Translations under genes and position numbers: made by a program
Assembly (NCBI RefSeq): GCF_020071995.1
Contig: NZ_JABWTK010000003.1
Location: forward strand, 310,001-374,000
Reading direction: 5' to 3'
Source of the DNA: Planococcus chinensis
GTDB lineage: Bacteria > Bacillota > Bacilli > Bacillales_A > Planococcaceae
DNA: 64,000 nucleotides
Notes under the pieces: model-generated
Databases searched by the model: none
What the model was told of the DNA's origin: nothing
The model's input: only the letters and a program-made list of their open reading frames with translations
In this document: positions 7,770 through 15,693 of the stretch, piece after piece
Layout: each line of letters begins with the position of its first letter
How positions within the stretch are numbered: the first letter of the stretch is position 1

Positions 7770-8404
7770 GTCAAATCATCGATACATTTATCAGCCGCCA
7801 GGAAATGATCCAATCGGCTTTTCTGGAGCATATCTATCTGTCTTTTGTGGCTGTCGCTATCGGCATTGCCATCGCTTTGCCGACAGGGATAGGGATTGCC
7901 CGCTACCGGCGTTACGCTGAACCGATCATCGGGGTGACCGCTATTTTCCAAACCATACCCAGTCTGGCTTTATTCGGATTTTTAGTGCCGATTCTTGGCA
8001 TTGGTTCACCGACGGCTTTGGTGGCGCTGATTATTTACGCGCTGTTGCCGATTCTGCGCAATACGTATACCGGCATTACCGGCGTAGACGGCTCTGTAAT
8101 TGAAGCAGGGCGGGGCATGGGCATGACGCGTACGCAGATACTGCGCCAGATTGAATTGCCGCTGGCATTGCCATTTATCATGGCCGGCATCCGCACCGCA
8201 ACCGTGCTGACGGTCGGCATCGCCACACTGGCAACGTTTGTCGGAGCCGGAGGGCTTGGTGACATCATTTACCGCGGGCTTCAATCCTATAACAATGCTT
8301 TGGTGCTGGCCGGCGCATTGCCGGTTGCCTTATTGGCCATTGGATTCGACTTAGTGCTGAAACAAATTGAGAAGCGCATGACGCCGAAAGGCTTAAAAAT
8401 TTAA
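7766..8404 (+). CDS. Compatible-solute ABC transporter, permease (OpuCB/ProW-like)
   Basis: Membrane channel subunit of the osmolyte importer. The 212-residue protein has about six membrane segments and the ATPase-contact EAA loop GRGMGMTRTQILRQIELPLALPFIMAGI near residues 112-140. It starts at TTG in a TTGA overlap with the ATPase stop codon, implying coupled translation. Bacillus opuB and opuC operons encode two permeases flanking the binding protein; only one is present here, so the channel would be a homodimer. Substrate is inferred from context. Confidence 0.85.
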   Translation: MSQIIDTFISRQEMIQSAFLEHIYLSFVAVAIGIAIALPTGIGIARYRRYAEPIIGVTAIFQTIPSLALFGFLVPILGIGSPTALVALIIYALLPILRNTYTGITGVDGSVIEAGRGMGMTRTQILRQIELPLALPFIMAGIRTATVLTVGIATLATFVGAGGLGDIIYRGLQSYNNALVLAGALPVALLAIGFDLVLKQIEKRMTPKGLKI

Positions 8405-8416
8405 GGGGGAATATCC

Positions 8417-9319
8417 GTGAGAAAAACAGCAATGGCCATTTTATTGGCAGCGTCTGTCGGATTGGCTGGCTGCGGAAGCGGCGGCGAAGGAACAGATCCA
8501 ATCGTGATCGGCGGCAAGCCGTGGACGGAGCAGTACATATTGCCGCATATCCTGGGGCAGTATATTGAAGCGAATTCTGAGTACACCGTAGAGTATGAAG
8601 ACGGGCTCGGCGAAGTGTCCATTTTGACGCCGGCTCTTGAAAAAGGAGATATCGATATGTATGTGGAATATACCGGCACCGGATTAAAAGACGTATTGAA
8701 AGAAGAATCACAGCCTGGGCAGTCTTCGGAAGAAGTGCTTGATCGTGTGCGAAAAGGCTATGAAGAAACGCTGAATGCGACATGGCTGGAGCCGCTTGGA
8801 TTTGAAAACGGCTATACGCTGGCGTTTTCGAAAGACAGCGGCTATGATGCCAAAACGTACTCGGACTTAGCGGAAATCTCCAAAACAGAAGACATGTCGT
8901 TTGGCGCTCCGCATCCATTTTATGAACGTAAAGGCGATGGCTATGACGATATGATCGCCACCTACCCGTTTAAGTTTTCAGCGACTGAAAGTTTTGATCC
9001 TGCCATCATGTACGAAGCTGTAAAAAACGGCGAAGTGGATGTGATTCCGGCATTTACGACGGACAGCCGGATTGGGTTGTTTGATTTGGAAACCACGGAA
9101 GACGATTTGTCGTTTTTCCCGAAATACGACGCAGCACCAGTCGTCCGCTTGGAAACGCTTGAAGAATATCCGGAACTGGAAGAAGTGCTGAAAGGATTGG
9201 CCGGCCAAATCACGGAAGAGGAAATGCTCGCCATGAACGCCCGTGTCGATGTGGATAAAGAAGAAGCAAGCGAAGTGGCCCGCGAATTCCTGATTGAACA
9301 AGGTTTGATAGAAGAATAA
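8417..9319 (+). CDS. Osmoprotectant ABC transporter substrate-binding lipoprotein
   Basis: Surface-anchored receptor of the same importer. The 300-residue precursor starts at GTG (AAGGGGGA 6 bp upstream), has the short signal MRKTAMAILLAASVG and the lipobox LAGC, with the lipid-carrying cysteine at residue 19. The mature part opens with IVIGGKPWTEQYILPHILGQYIE and has EYTGTGLKDVL and VIPAFTTDSRIGLFDL, features of the quaternary-amine-binding OpuBC/OpuCC/ProX group. It closes the operon before a strong terminator at 9327. Glycine betaine, choline and carnitine are all possible ligands. Confidence 0.85.
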   Translation: MRKTAMAILLAASVGLAGCGSGGEGTDPIVIGGKPWTEQYILPHILGQYIEANSEYTVEYEDGLGEVSILTPALEKGDIDMYVEYTGTGLKDVLKEESQPGQSSEEVLDRVRKGYEETLNATWLEPLGFENGYTLAFSKDSGYDAKTYSDLAEISKTEDMSFGAPHPFYERKGDGYDDMIATYPFKFSATESFDPAIMYEAVKNGEVDVIPAFTTDSRIGLFDLETTEDDLSFFPKYDAAPVVRLETLEEYPELEEVLKGLAGQITEEEMLAMNARVDVDKEEASEVAREFLIEQGLIEE

Positions 9320-9326
9320 ACAAAAG

Positions 9327-9357
9327 AATCCTGCAGAGCCATCTGCAGGATTTTCTT
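9327..9357 (+). terminator. Intrinsic terminator of the osmoprotectant operon
   Basis: Perfect 11-bp stem AATCCTGCAGA/TCTGCAGGATT with a 4-nt loop, followed by TTCTT. Confidence 0.85.
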
Positions 9358-9395
9358 ATGGTATTTGCTTGGGAATTCTTGTACAATTGCTTTAA

Positions 9396-9413
9396 TGAGT
9401 GAATAGTCATTCA
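9396..9413 (+). promoter_or_regulatory. FadR-like operator
   Basis: TGAGTGAATAGTCATTCA is an 18-bp near-perfect palindrome, one base from the TGAATGANTANTCATTCA pattern bound by the TetR-type acyl-CoA-responsive repressor FadR of Bacillus. It sits 61 bp before the first gene of an acyl-CoA degradation operon, which supports the assignment. Confidence 0.65.
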
Positions 9414-9423
9414 ATTCTTTAAA

Positions 9424-9439
9424 TTGAAAGCGTTTGCAT
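9424..9439 (+). promoter_or_regulatory. CcpA cre-like site
   Basis: TTGAAAGCGTTTGCAT matches the catabolite-responsive element pattern WTGAAARCGYTTWCWN at all but one position. Its place next to the FadR-like site suggests carbon-catabolite repression of the operon. A short site, so chance occurrence is possible. Confidence 0.5.
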
Positions 9440-9474
9440 TACAATGGAAGAAAAATATAAAAGGGGTGTCAGGA

Positions 9475-10623
9475 ATGAGAGAAGTAGTCATCGTAGAAGG
9501 AGTCCGTTCGGCAGTTGGAAGACGGAAAGGGATGTATGCCAATACCCGGCCGGATGAACTGGCAGCGCTTGTGTTGGAAGAATTGGTGAACCGCGCAGGT
9601 GTCGAGAAAGGTGCGGTGGAAGACATTATTTTGGGCTGCGTTTCCCAAGTAGCCGAACAAGGCGGCAATGTGGCCCGGACGGCGGCATTGATCGCCGGGT
9701 TCCCGGACTATGTGCCGGGCGTGACGATTGACCGCCAATGCGGATCGAGCCAGCAAGCGGTTCACTTCGGGGCGCAAGCCATTTTGGCCGGCGATATGGA
9801 CATTGTCATTGCGGGCGGCGTGGAAAGTATGACGCGTGTGCCGATGTTCTCTAATATGCAGGGCGCCGGACCGAGCAAGAAATTAACCGAGCAATATGAA
9901 ATTATCAATCAGGGCTTATCGGCTGAACGCATTGCTGAAAAGTGGAACTTCAGCCGCGAAGAGCTGGATGCTTTTTCAGTCCGAAGCCATGAGCGGGCTC
10001 AACAAGCAATCCAAAATGGCCATTATGACCGGGAAATTGTACCGGTTGAAGTGGAAAATGCTGATGGAGAAAAACAGCTGGTTTCTGTAGATGAAGGCCC
10101 GCGTCCCGGCACCACAGAAGAAGTGCTTGGCGGCTTGAAAACGGTCTTTGATGAAAACGGCGTCATTACGGCGGGTAATGCCAGCCAGATGAGCGATGGA
10201 GCTTCGGCCGTCTTGTTGATGTCGCGTGAAAAAGCGGATGAACTGGGATTGAAGCCGAAAGCACGCATTGTGGCGCGTGCAGTTGTCGGGTCAGATCCGA
10301 CTTTGATGCTGACAGGGCCGATTGCGGCAACCCGCAAAGTGCTGGAAAAAGCAGAGCTTCAAATCGAGGACATGGACCGCTACGAAGTCAACGAAGCGTT
10401 TGCTCCTGTGCCGCTTGCCTGGTTGAACGATATCGGGGCAGATCCTGAAAAACTGAATGTCAACGGCGGAGCGATTGCTTTGGGTCATCCGCTTGGAGCC
10501 ACAGGTACGAAACTTTTGGTATCGCTTCTCCATGAACTGGAACGCATCGAAGGGCGCTACGGTTTGCTTGCAATTTGCGAAGGCATGGGCATGGCGAATG
10601 CCACCATCATTGAACGGTTATAA
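9475..10623 (+). CDS. Thiolase (acetyl-CoA C-acyltransferase)
   Basis: Cleaves 3-ketoacyl-CoA with CoA to acetyl-CoA and a shortened acyl-CoA, the last step of beta-oxidation. The 382-residue length is normal. Visible active-site residues are nucleophile Cys89 in DRQCGSSQQAV, His338 in ALGHPLGATG and Cys368 in AICEGMGMA. ATG 9475 follows AGGGGTGTCAGG and is preferred to an in-frame upstream ATG at 9424, which lies in the cre-like site. First gene of a five-gene operon with 14-50 bp gaps or direct abutment. Whether it mainly degrades longer acyl chains or makes acetoacetyl-CoA cannot be decided from sequence; the neighbours favour degradation. Confidence 0.88.
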   Translation: MREVVIVEGVRSAVGRRKGMYANTRPDELAALVLEELVNRAGVEKGAVEDIILGCVSQVAEQGGNVARTAALIAGFPDYVPGVTIDRQCGSSQQAVHFGAQAILAGDMDIVIAGGVESMTRVPMFSNMQGAGPSKKLTEQYEIINQGLSAERIAEKWNFSREELDAFSVRSHERAQQAIQNGHYDREIVPVEVENADGEKQLVSVDEGPRPGTTEEVLGGLKTVFDENGVITAGNASQMSDGASAVLLMSREKADELGLKPKARIVARAVVGSDPTLMLTGPIAATRKVLEKAELQIEDMDRYEVNEAFAPVPLAWLNDIGADPEKLNVNGGAIALGHPLGATGTKLLVSLLHELERIEGRYGLLAICEGMGMANATIIERL

Positions 10624-10641
10624 GGGACAAGGAGGCTGGAC

Positions 10642-11412
10642 ATGAATTTAGCAGAATTGAAAGCAATTGTAACAGGCGGGGCTTCAGGGCTTGGTGAAGC
10701 GACGGTTCGCCGGATCGTACAAAATGGAGGGAAAGTGGCCATTTTTGATTTGAACAAAGAACGCGCCGAATCGCTTATTGATGAACTCGGTGAAGAGAAC
10801 GTTTGTTATTTTGAAACCGATGTAAGCAATGCGGAACAAGTGGAGCAAAATGTAACGAACGTGGTTGAGAAATGGGGCGGGATTACCGGAGTCATTAATT
10901 GTGCCGGCATCGGCACTCCCGGCAAAGTCGTATCAAAAGGTGAGCCGCTAGCGCTTAATCGGTTTGAAAAAGTCATTCAAGTCAACTTGATTGGCACATT
11001 CAATGTCATTCGGGTGGCGGCGGCAGCCATGCAGAAAAACCAACCGAATGCAGAAGGAGAACGGGGCATCATCATTTCAACTGCTTCGGTTGCTGCTTAT
11101 GAAGGGCAAATTGGACAAGCTGCCTATAGCGCTTCAAAAGGAGGAGTAGTTTCAATGACGCTGCCGATTGCGCGTGAATTGGCACGGGACGGCATCCGTG
11201 TTATGACCATTGCGCCAGGCCTGATGCAAACGCCGATGTTCGATGGCTTGCCGGAAGCGGCCGTGAAGTCGCTGTCGGCTTCTGTGCCGTTTCCGGCACG
11301 CCTTGGGCATCCAGCGGAGTACGCGCAATTGGTCCAAAGCATTGTGGAAAATCCGATGTTGAACGGTGAAGTGATCCGGCTTGACGGAGCAATCCGTATG
11401 CAGCCGAAGTAA
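10642..11412 (+). CDS. SDR family 3-hydroxyacyl-CoA dehydrogenase
   Basis: NAD-dependent short-chain dehydrogenase, likely oxidising 3-hydroxyacyl-CoA to 3-ketoacyl-CoA. The 256-residue protein has cofactor motif TGGASGLGEAT at about 11-21, acidic residue after beta-2 (FDLNKE, typical of NAD preference), NCAGIG, catalytic serine in STASVAAYEGQIGQ and the catalytic YSASKGG. A segment inserted after helix 4 (MQKNQPNAEGERG) and the ending GEVIRLDGAIRMQPK resemble type II 3-hydroxyacyl-CoA dehydrogenases (HSD17B10 type). Its place between thiolase and acyl-CoA dehydrogenase supports this role. Other SDR oxidoreductase activities cannot be excluded. Confidence 0.8.
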   Translation: MNLAELKAIVTGGASGLGEATVRRIVQNGGKVAIFDLNKERAESLIDELGEENVCYFETDVSNAEQVEQNVTNVVEKWGGITGVINCAGIGTPGKVVSKGEPLALNRFEKVIQVNLIGTFNVIRVAAAAMQKNQPNAEGERGIIISTASVAAYEGQIGQAAYSASKGGVVSMTLPIARELARDGIRVMTIAPGLMQTPMFDGLPEAAVKSLSASVPFPARLGHPAEYAQLVQSIVENPMLNGEVIRLDGAIRMQPK

Positions 11413-11426
11413 GGGGGAATAGGGAG

Positions 11427-12575
11427 ATGGGGAAATACCGTTTTGAAGAAGAAGAGCATGAGCTGTTCCGGAAATCGCTAAGAAAATTCCTGGAAAAAGA
11501 AGCCGTGCCGCAATATGACCAATGGGAAAAAGAGCATATCATCCCGAAATCGTTTTGGAAACGCATGGGCGACATGGGCTTTTTATGTCCGCAAGTAGAC
11601 GAGCAGTACGGTGGGCTGGGACTGGATTTCCGCTACGCTGTCATCATTGGCGAAGAAATGGAGCGTGTCGGCACCAGCTTGACCGGGGTTGGCCTGCATA
11701 ACGATATCACTGTCCCGTATATTGAAGCTTACGGAACGGATGAACAAAAGCGGCGCTGGCTGCCGGGCTGCGTGACTGGAGAATATATTACGGCGATTGC
11801 CATGACGGAACCGGGAGCGGGATCGGATTTGGCAAATATTTCAACGACAGCGGTGCGGGACGGAGACAATTACATCGTCAACGGACAAAAAACCTTTATT
11901 ACCAATGGCATCAATAGCACTCATGTAGTAGTGGTTGTCAAGACAGATCCGAAGGCAGAGCCAAAACACCGCGGCATCTCGCTTTTGATGATTGAAGAAG
12001 GGATGCCCGGGTTCACCAAAGGACGGAAACTCGATAAAGTCGGCCTTCACGCACAGGATACATCGGAATTGTATTTTGAAGACTGTGTTGTACCGGCAGC
12101 AAATCTGATTGGCGACGAAAACAAAGGGTTTACATATTTGATGGAAAAACTGCAGCAGGAGCGCCTGGTCGTTGCGATTGCTGCACAAACCGCTTCAGAA
12201 GACATGTTGGATACGACGCTTGAATATGTCAAATCGAGAAAAGCATTCGGCAAACCGATTGGCTCCTTCCAGAATTCGCAATTTAAGTTGGTTGAAATGG
12301 CGACTGAAATTGAACTGGGGCATTCGTTTTTAGAATCGTTGATTGAAGACCATATGGCCGGCAAAGATATTGTCTCGAAAGTATCCATGGCAAAATACTG
12401 GCTGACGGATACGGCGAAAAAGATATCCGGCGAATGCATGCAGCTGCACGGCGGCTACGGTTATATGGAAGAATACAAAATTGCGCGGCGCTACCGCGAT
12501 ACGCCGGTTGCTGCCATTTATGCCGGATCCAATGAAATTATGAAAACCATTATTGCCAAACGGATGGGCTTATAA
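11427..12575 (+). CDS. Acyl-CoA dehydrogenase (long-chain type)
   Basis: FAD enzyme that introduces the alpha-beta double bond into acyl-CoA. The 382 residues contain the signatures ITAIAMTEPGAGSDLANI (about 112-130) and YIVNGQKTFITNG, and the C-terminal MQLHGGYGYMEEYKIARRYRDT. The usual catalytic-glutamate segment near the C-terminus reads YAGSNEIM, while a glutamate is present in LQQERLVV; this matches long-chain and isovaleryl types that place the base on the earlier helix. It begins at ATG after AGGGGGAATAGGGAG, 14 bp after the SDR gene, and its stop abuts the next ATG. Chain-length preference is inferred. Confidence 0.88.
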   Translation: MGKYRFEEEEHELFRKSLRKFLEKEAVPQYDQWEKEHIIPKSFWKRMGDMGFLCPQVDEQYGGLGLDFRYAVIIGEEMERVGTSLTGVGLHNDITVPYIEAYGTDEQKRRWLPGCVTGEYITAIAMTEPGAGSDLANISTTAVRDGDNYIVNGQKTFITNGINSTHVVVVVKTDPKAEPKHRGISLLMIEEGMPGFTKGRKLDKVGLHAQDTSELYFEDCVVPAANLIGDENKGFTYLMEKLQQERLVVAIAAQTASEDMLDTTLEYVKSRKAFGKPIGSFQNSQFKLVEMATEIELGHSFLESLIEDHMAGKDIVSKVSMAKYWLTDTAKKISGECMQLHGGYGYMEEYKIARRYRDTPVAAIYAGSNEIMKTIIAKRMGL

Positions 12576-13547
12576 ATGGATAAGGCATTAGCAGGAGTCC
12601 GTTTGTTGGATGTCACCTATTACTTGCCTGGGCCTTATGCCGGGATGCGCCTGGCGGAAATGGGCGCGGAAGTGATCAAAATCGAACCGCCGGCGGGGGA
12701 TCCGGCGCGTTATATGAGCGGCGGCTACGTGCACGAAGCAAACAATAAAGGGAAAACCATTGTTCAGCTGGATTTGAAATCAACAGAAGGGCATGAGCAA
12801 ATGCTGGAATTGGCCAAGACGGCAGATGCGCTGATTGAAACGTTCCGGCCGGGCGTTATGAAAAAGCTGGGATTGGATTATGAAAGCTTAAAAGCAGTCA
12901 AGCCGGATTTGGTGTATTGTTCACTGTCCGGCTACGGGCAAAAAGGGCCGCTTGCTGAACTTGGCAGCCACGACTTGAATTATTTGGCCCTGTCCGGCGC
13001 ATTGGACCAAATGGCCGACAGCAATGGCCGGCCGGTGCACCCTTCGAATACATTTGCAGATTATACCGGAGGCTTATTGGCATCCGAAAAAATCACCGCC
13101 GCGTTGCTGCGGAAGTTCCGAACCGGCGAAGGTGCTTATTTGGACATTGCACTGGCTGAAGTGATGGCTGAATTCCAGGGCAACCACGATATTTATCATC
13201 AGGCGAGCGCTTCAGTTTGCGGCATCCCTGAGATTTCAGGAAACCGCATCAGCTACGCTATCTATGAGACAAAAGACGGAAGATACGTCACGCTCGGAGC
13301 GCTCGAAGAGAAATTCTGGTACAATTTCTGCGAATTTGCGGAAAAGCCGAATTGGCAAAAATGGAGTGCAAAAGCCGTTGGTAGTGAAGAACATGCAGAA
13401 GTCGCTGCTTTTTTCAAAACAAAAGACTGGCGGGAATGGTACGAGGTATCCATGAATATTGATTGCTGTTTAGCGCCCGTACTGAAAGCGCATGAACGCC
13501 ATGAGCACCCACATTTTGCAGCTCGCCAGGCAGTGAATTTCTGCTGA
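12576..13547 (+). CDS. CaiB/BaiF family protein, alpha-methylacyl-CoA racemase-like
   Basis: Family III CoA-transferase fold enzyme. AGVRLLDVTYYLPGPYAGMRLAEMGAEVIKIE and the segment GSHDLNYLALSGAL match alpha-methylacyl-CoA racemases, whose catalytic His and Asp lie in the GHDxNYxALSG region and in a later ADxxGG segment (here FADYTGG); true CoA-transferases instead need an Asp after the GYG segment. At 323 residues it is 30-40 residues shorter than usual racemases and stops right after HPHFAARQAVNFC, where others continue with a substrate-capping tail. The start abuts the dehydrogenase stop with no gap. The early stop could be natural, a mutation or a frameshift. Confidence 0.75.
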   Translation: MDKALAGVRLLDVTYYLPGPYAGMRLAEMGAEVIKIEPPAGDPARYMSGGYVHEANNKGKTIVQLDLKSTEGHEQMLELAKTADALIETFRPGVMKKLGLDYESLKAVKPDLVYCSLSGYGQKGPLAELGSHDLNYLALSGALDQMADSNGRPVHPSNTFADYTGGLLASEKITAALLRKFRTGEGAYLDIALAEVMAEFQGNHDIYHQASASVCGIPEISGNRISYAIYETKDGRYVTLGALEEKFWYNFCEFAEKPNWQKWSAKAVGSEEHAEVAAFFKTKDWREWYEVSMNIDCCLAPVLKAHERHEHPHFAARQAVNFC

Positions 13548-13596
13548 CCAGATTACGTGAACCCCAAATCGCAAAGAAAAAGGAGCCTGATGTCCA

Positions 13597-15228
13597 ATGA
13601 TGAATGCACCGCTGCTATTATCTTCTTTTGTGAAACGTGCTGAGCAATACTTTCCTGATAAGCTGATCATTTCGCGGACAGGCGAGCAGATCCACCGCAT
13701 TCCCTATAAAGATTTTGCGAAACGGACCCGCCAGCTGGCAAGTGCGCTGGAAAAACTGGGCATGGACCGGGGGACGAAAGTCGGCAGTTTTGCCTGGAAT
13801 CATCATCGCCACCTGGAATTGTATTTCGGGGTGCCGGGCTCCGGTGCAATTTTGCATATGATCAATATCCGCCTTTCTCCTGAACACATCATTTATGTCA
13901 TCAACCATGCGGAAGATGAAATCCTGCTGGTGGACCATGACTTGTTTCCACTGATTGAAAAAATCGCGCCGCAGCTAAAAACCGTCAAGCATTTCGTCAT
14001 TATGAAAGACGGGGTGGACCTTCCGGAAACGGCTTTGGAAAGGGTTCATTCCTATGAAGCGCTGGTTGGCGCAGAAGACGGCAGCTACGTATTTCCGAAA
14101 GATTTGGATGAGAACACACCGGCCGGCATGTGCTATACATCAGCGACAACGGGCAATCCAAAGGGAGTCGTGTATTCGCATCGCGGACTCGTGCTCCATA
14201 GTTTCGCGCTGGGGATGAACGACTCGATGGGGCTGTCCGAGCGCGACGTGGCAATGTCCATCGTTCCGATGTTCCATGCCAACGCGTGGGGGCTGCCGTT
14301 TGCAGCGGTGCTGTTCGGTACGACTCAGGTTCTGCCGGGGCCGGGATTTGCGCCCGGAATGCTATTGGATTTGATTGAGCAAGAAGGGGTGACGCTGACT
14401 GCTGGGGTTCCGACCATCTGGCTGGGCGTTTTAAAAGAACTGGAAGCCAATCCGCGCAATTTGGACTCACTTCGGATGATTATCTGCGGAGGGTCCGCTT
14501 CGCCAAAAGGCTTAATCCGGGCATTTGAAGAAAAGTACAAGGTGCCATTTGTGACAGGCTATGGCATGACGGAAACTTCGCCGCTTGTCAGTTTAGCGGT
14601 TACGACTTCGGCGATGGCGAATCTGTCAATGGCTGAGCGCATCGAGCGCCGTTCGATGGCAGGGCTGCCGATGCCCGGGCTTGAAGTGCGCATTGTCAAT
14701 GAACAAGGCGAAGCGCCGTGGGACGGCAAAACGATGGGCGAACTCAATGTCAAAGGCCCATGGATTGCCGATGAATATTATAAAGATGAACGCACGAATG
14801 ATGCGTTCAGGGACGGTTGGCTTTATACGGGAGACATAGCAGTCATTGAACCGGATGGCTACATCAAATTGACGGACCGCACAAAAGATTTGATCAAGAG
14901 CGGCGGCGAATGGATTTCTTCTGTCGATCTGGAAAATGCCCTTATGACGCATGAAGCGGTATTTGAAGCGGCAGTAGTGGCGATTCCGCATGAAAAATGG
15001 CTTGAGCGCCCGCTGGCCTGCGTTGTGGTGAAAGAAGGCTACGAAGAAAATGAACAGACGAAGGCGGAACTGCTCGCTTACCTCGAAAGCCAATTTGCGA
15101 AGTGGTGGGTGCCGGATGATATCGTATTCTTAAAAGAAGTGCCGAAAACATCCGTCGGCAAGTTCCTGAAAGCTGCATTGCGAAAAGAGCTGGATCGTCA
15201 TTACCAAGAGCAGAGAAGCTTTGATTGA
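13597..15228 (+). CDS. Fatty-acyl-CoA synthetase (AMP-dependent)
   Basis: Activates fatty or branched acids to acyl-CoA with ATP, feeding the upstream enzymes. The 543 residues show the P-loop-like motif YTSATTGNPKGVVYSHR near 185, VPMFHANAWGLPF, GYGMTETSPL, the hinge GWLYTGDIAVIEPDGYIKLTDRTKDLIKSGGEWIS and the C-terminal lysine in PKTSVGKFLKAALR. Alanine replaces the more usual glycine in YTSGTTG, a variant common in medium/long-chain ligases of this subgroup. Two adjacent ATGs (13597, 13600) follow AAGGAGCCTGATG. Last gene of the operon, 49 bp after the racemase-like gene; no clear terminator hairpin follows. Confidence 0.88.
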   Translation: MMNAPLLLSSFVKRAEQYFPDKLIISRTGEQIHRIPYKDFAKRTRQLASALEKLGMDRGTKVGSFAWNHHRHLELYFGVPGSGAILHMINIRLSPEHIIYVINHAEDEILLVDHDLFPLIEKIAPQLKTVKHFVIMKDGVDLPETALERVHSYEALVGAEDGSYVFPKDLDENTPAGMCYTSATTGNPKGVVYSHRGLVLHSFALGMNDSMGLSERDVAMSIVPMFHANAWGLPFAAVLFGTTQVLPGPGFAPGMLLDLIEQEGVTLTAGVPTIWLGVLKELEANPRNLDSLRMIICGGSASPKGLIRAFEEKYKVPFVTGYGMTETSPLVSLAVTTSAMANLSMAERIERRSMAGLPMPGLEVRIVNEQGEAPWDGKTMGELNVKGPWIADEYYKDERTNDAFRDGWLYTGDIAVIEPDGYIKLTDRTKDLIKSGGEWISSVDLENALMTHEAVFEAAVVAIPHEKWLERPLACVVVKEGYEENEQTKAELLAYLESQFAKWWVPDDIVFLKEVPKTSVGKFLKAALRKELDRHYQEQRSFD

Positions 15229-15295
15229 GCGGTATAACAAAAATGTACAGATTGGCTGTTGATGTATTTCTGTAAAATGTTTGAGTCGTTAACAC

Positions 15296-15325
15296 TTGAC
15301 AGAATATACAAAACAATTGTAATAT
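15296..15325 (+). promoter_or_regulatory. Sigma-A promoter of the trp operon
   Basis: TTGACA (15296-15301), 18-bp spacer, TAATAT (15320-15325). The -35 box is a perfect consensus and the T-box leader follows at once. Confidence 0.75.
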
Positions 15326-15331
15326 GAGTGT

Positions 15332-15664
15332 CAACTTGTTGGACGAGCGGCAAGTTCATTTGAGAGAAGAGCCCAGAGAAGAGTCAGAATAGAAGAGCGT
15401 GCAAATCGAGGATTGAGACGAGTAGGCAAGTGAATCCACTTTAGAGAGTCAGCGGCTGGTGGGAGCTGATTGGATTGCTTGCGCGAATGGACTTAGGAGA
15501 GCTGGCCTGAAAGCGGTAGCGAGTAAGGGAGACGTAGGCCCTGCGTTAAAGGGAAAGGCGAAGAGCCTGATTTAAGTGAGTGCAAAATTGCATTAATGCG
15601 TGGTGGTACCGCGGTTTAACCCCGTCCCCGCAACCGGATATCAATCCGGTTGCGGGGATTTTTG
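15332..15664 (+). ncRNA. T-box riboswitch, tryptophan-specific
   Basis: Cis-acting leader that binds uncharged tRNA and lets transcription continue into trpDCFBA. Stem I shows the loop-E strand AGTA (15421-15424) opposite GAA (15485-15487), with GCAAG/CTTGC pairing next to them. The triplet directly after GAA is TGG (15488-15490), the tryptophan codon. The T-box core TGGTGGTACCGCGG lies at 15601-15614 and its TGGT would pair with the tRNA acceptor end. A strong terminator follows at 15626-15664. The 5' end is estimated from the promoter. Confidence 0.93.
15626..15664 (+). terminator. T-box regulated terminator
   Basis: CCCCGCAACCGGAT pairs perfectly with ATCCGGTTGCGGGG around a 4-nt loop and is followed by TTTTT. 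Competes with the antiterminator formed around the T-box core. Confidence 0.9.
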
Positions 15665-15693
15665 CATTTCAATACGAGCTGAGGAGAGATAGC

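Noticed and set aside
15580-15693. trpD start at ATG 15580
   Set aside because: This ATG is inside the T-box antiterminator region; the family N-terminus and GAGGAGAG place the start at 15694.
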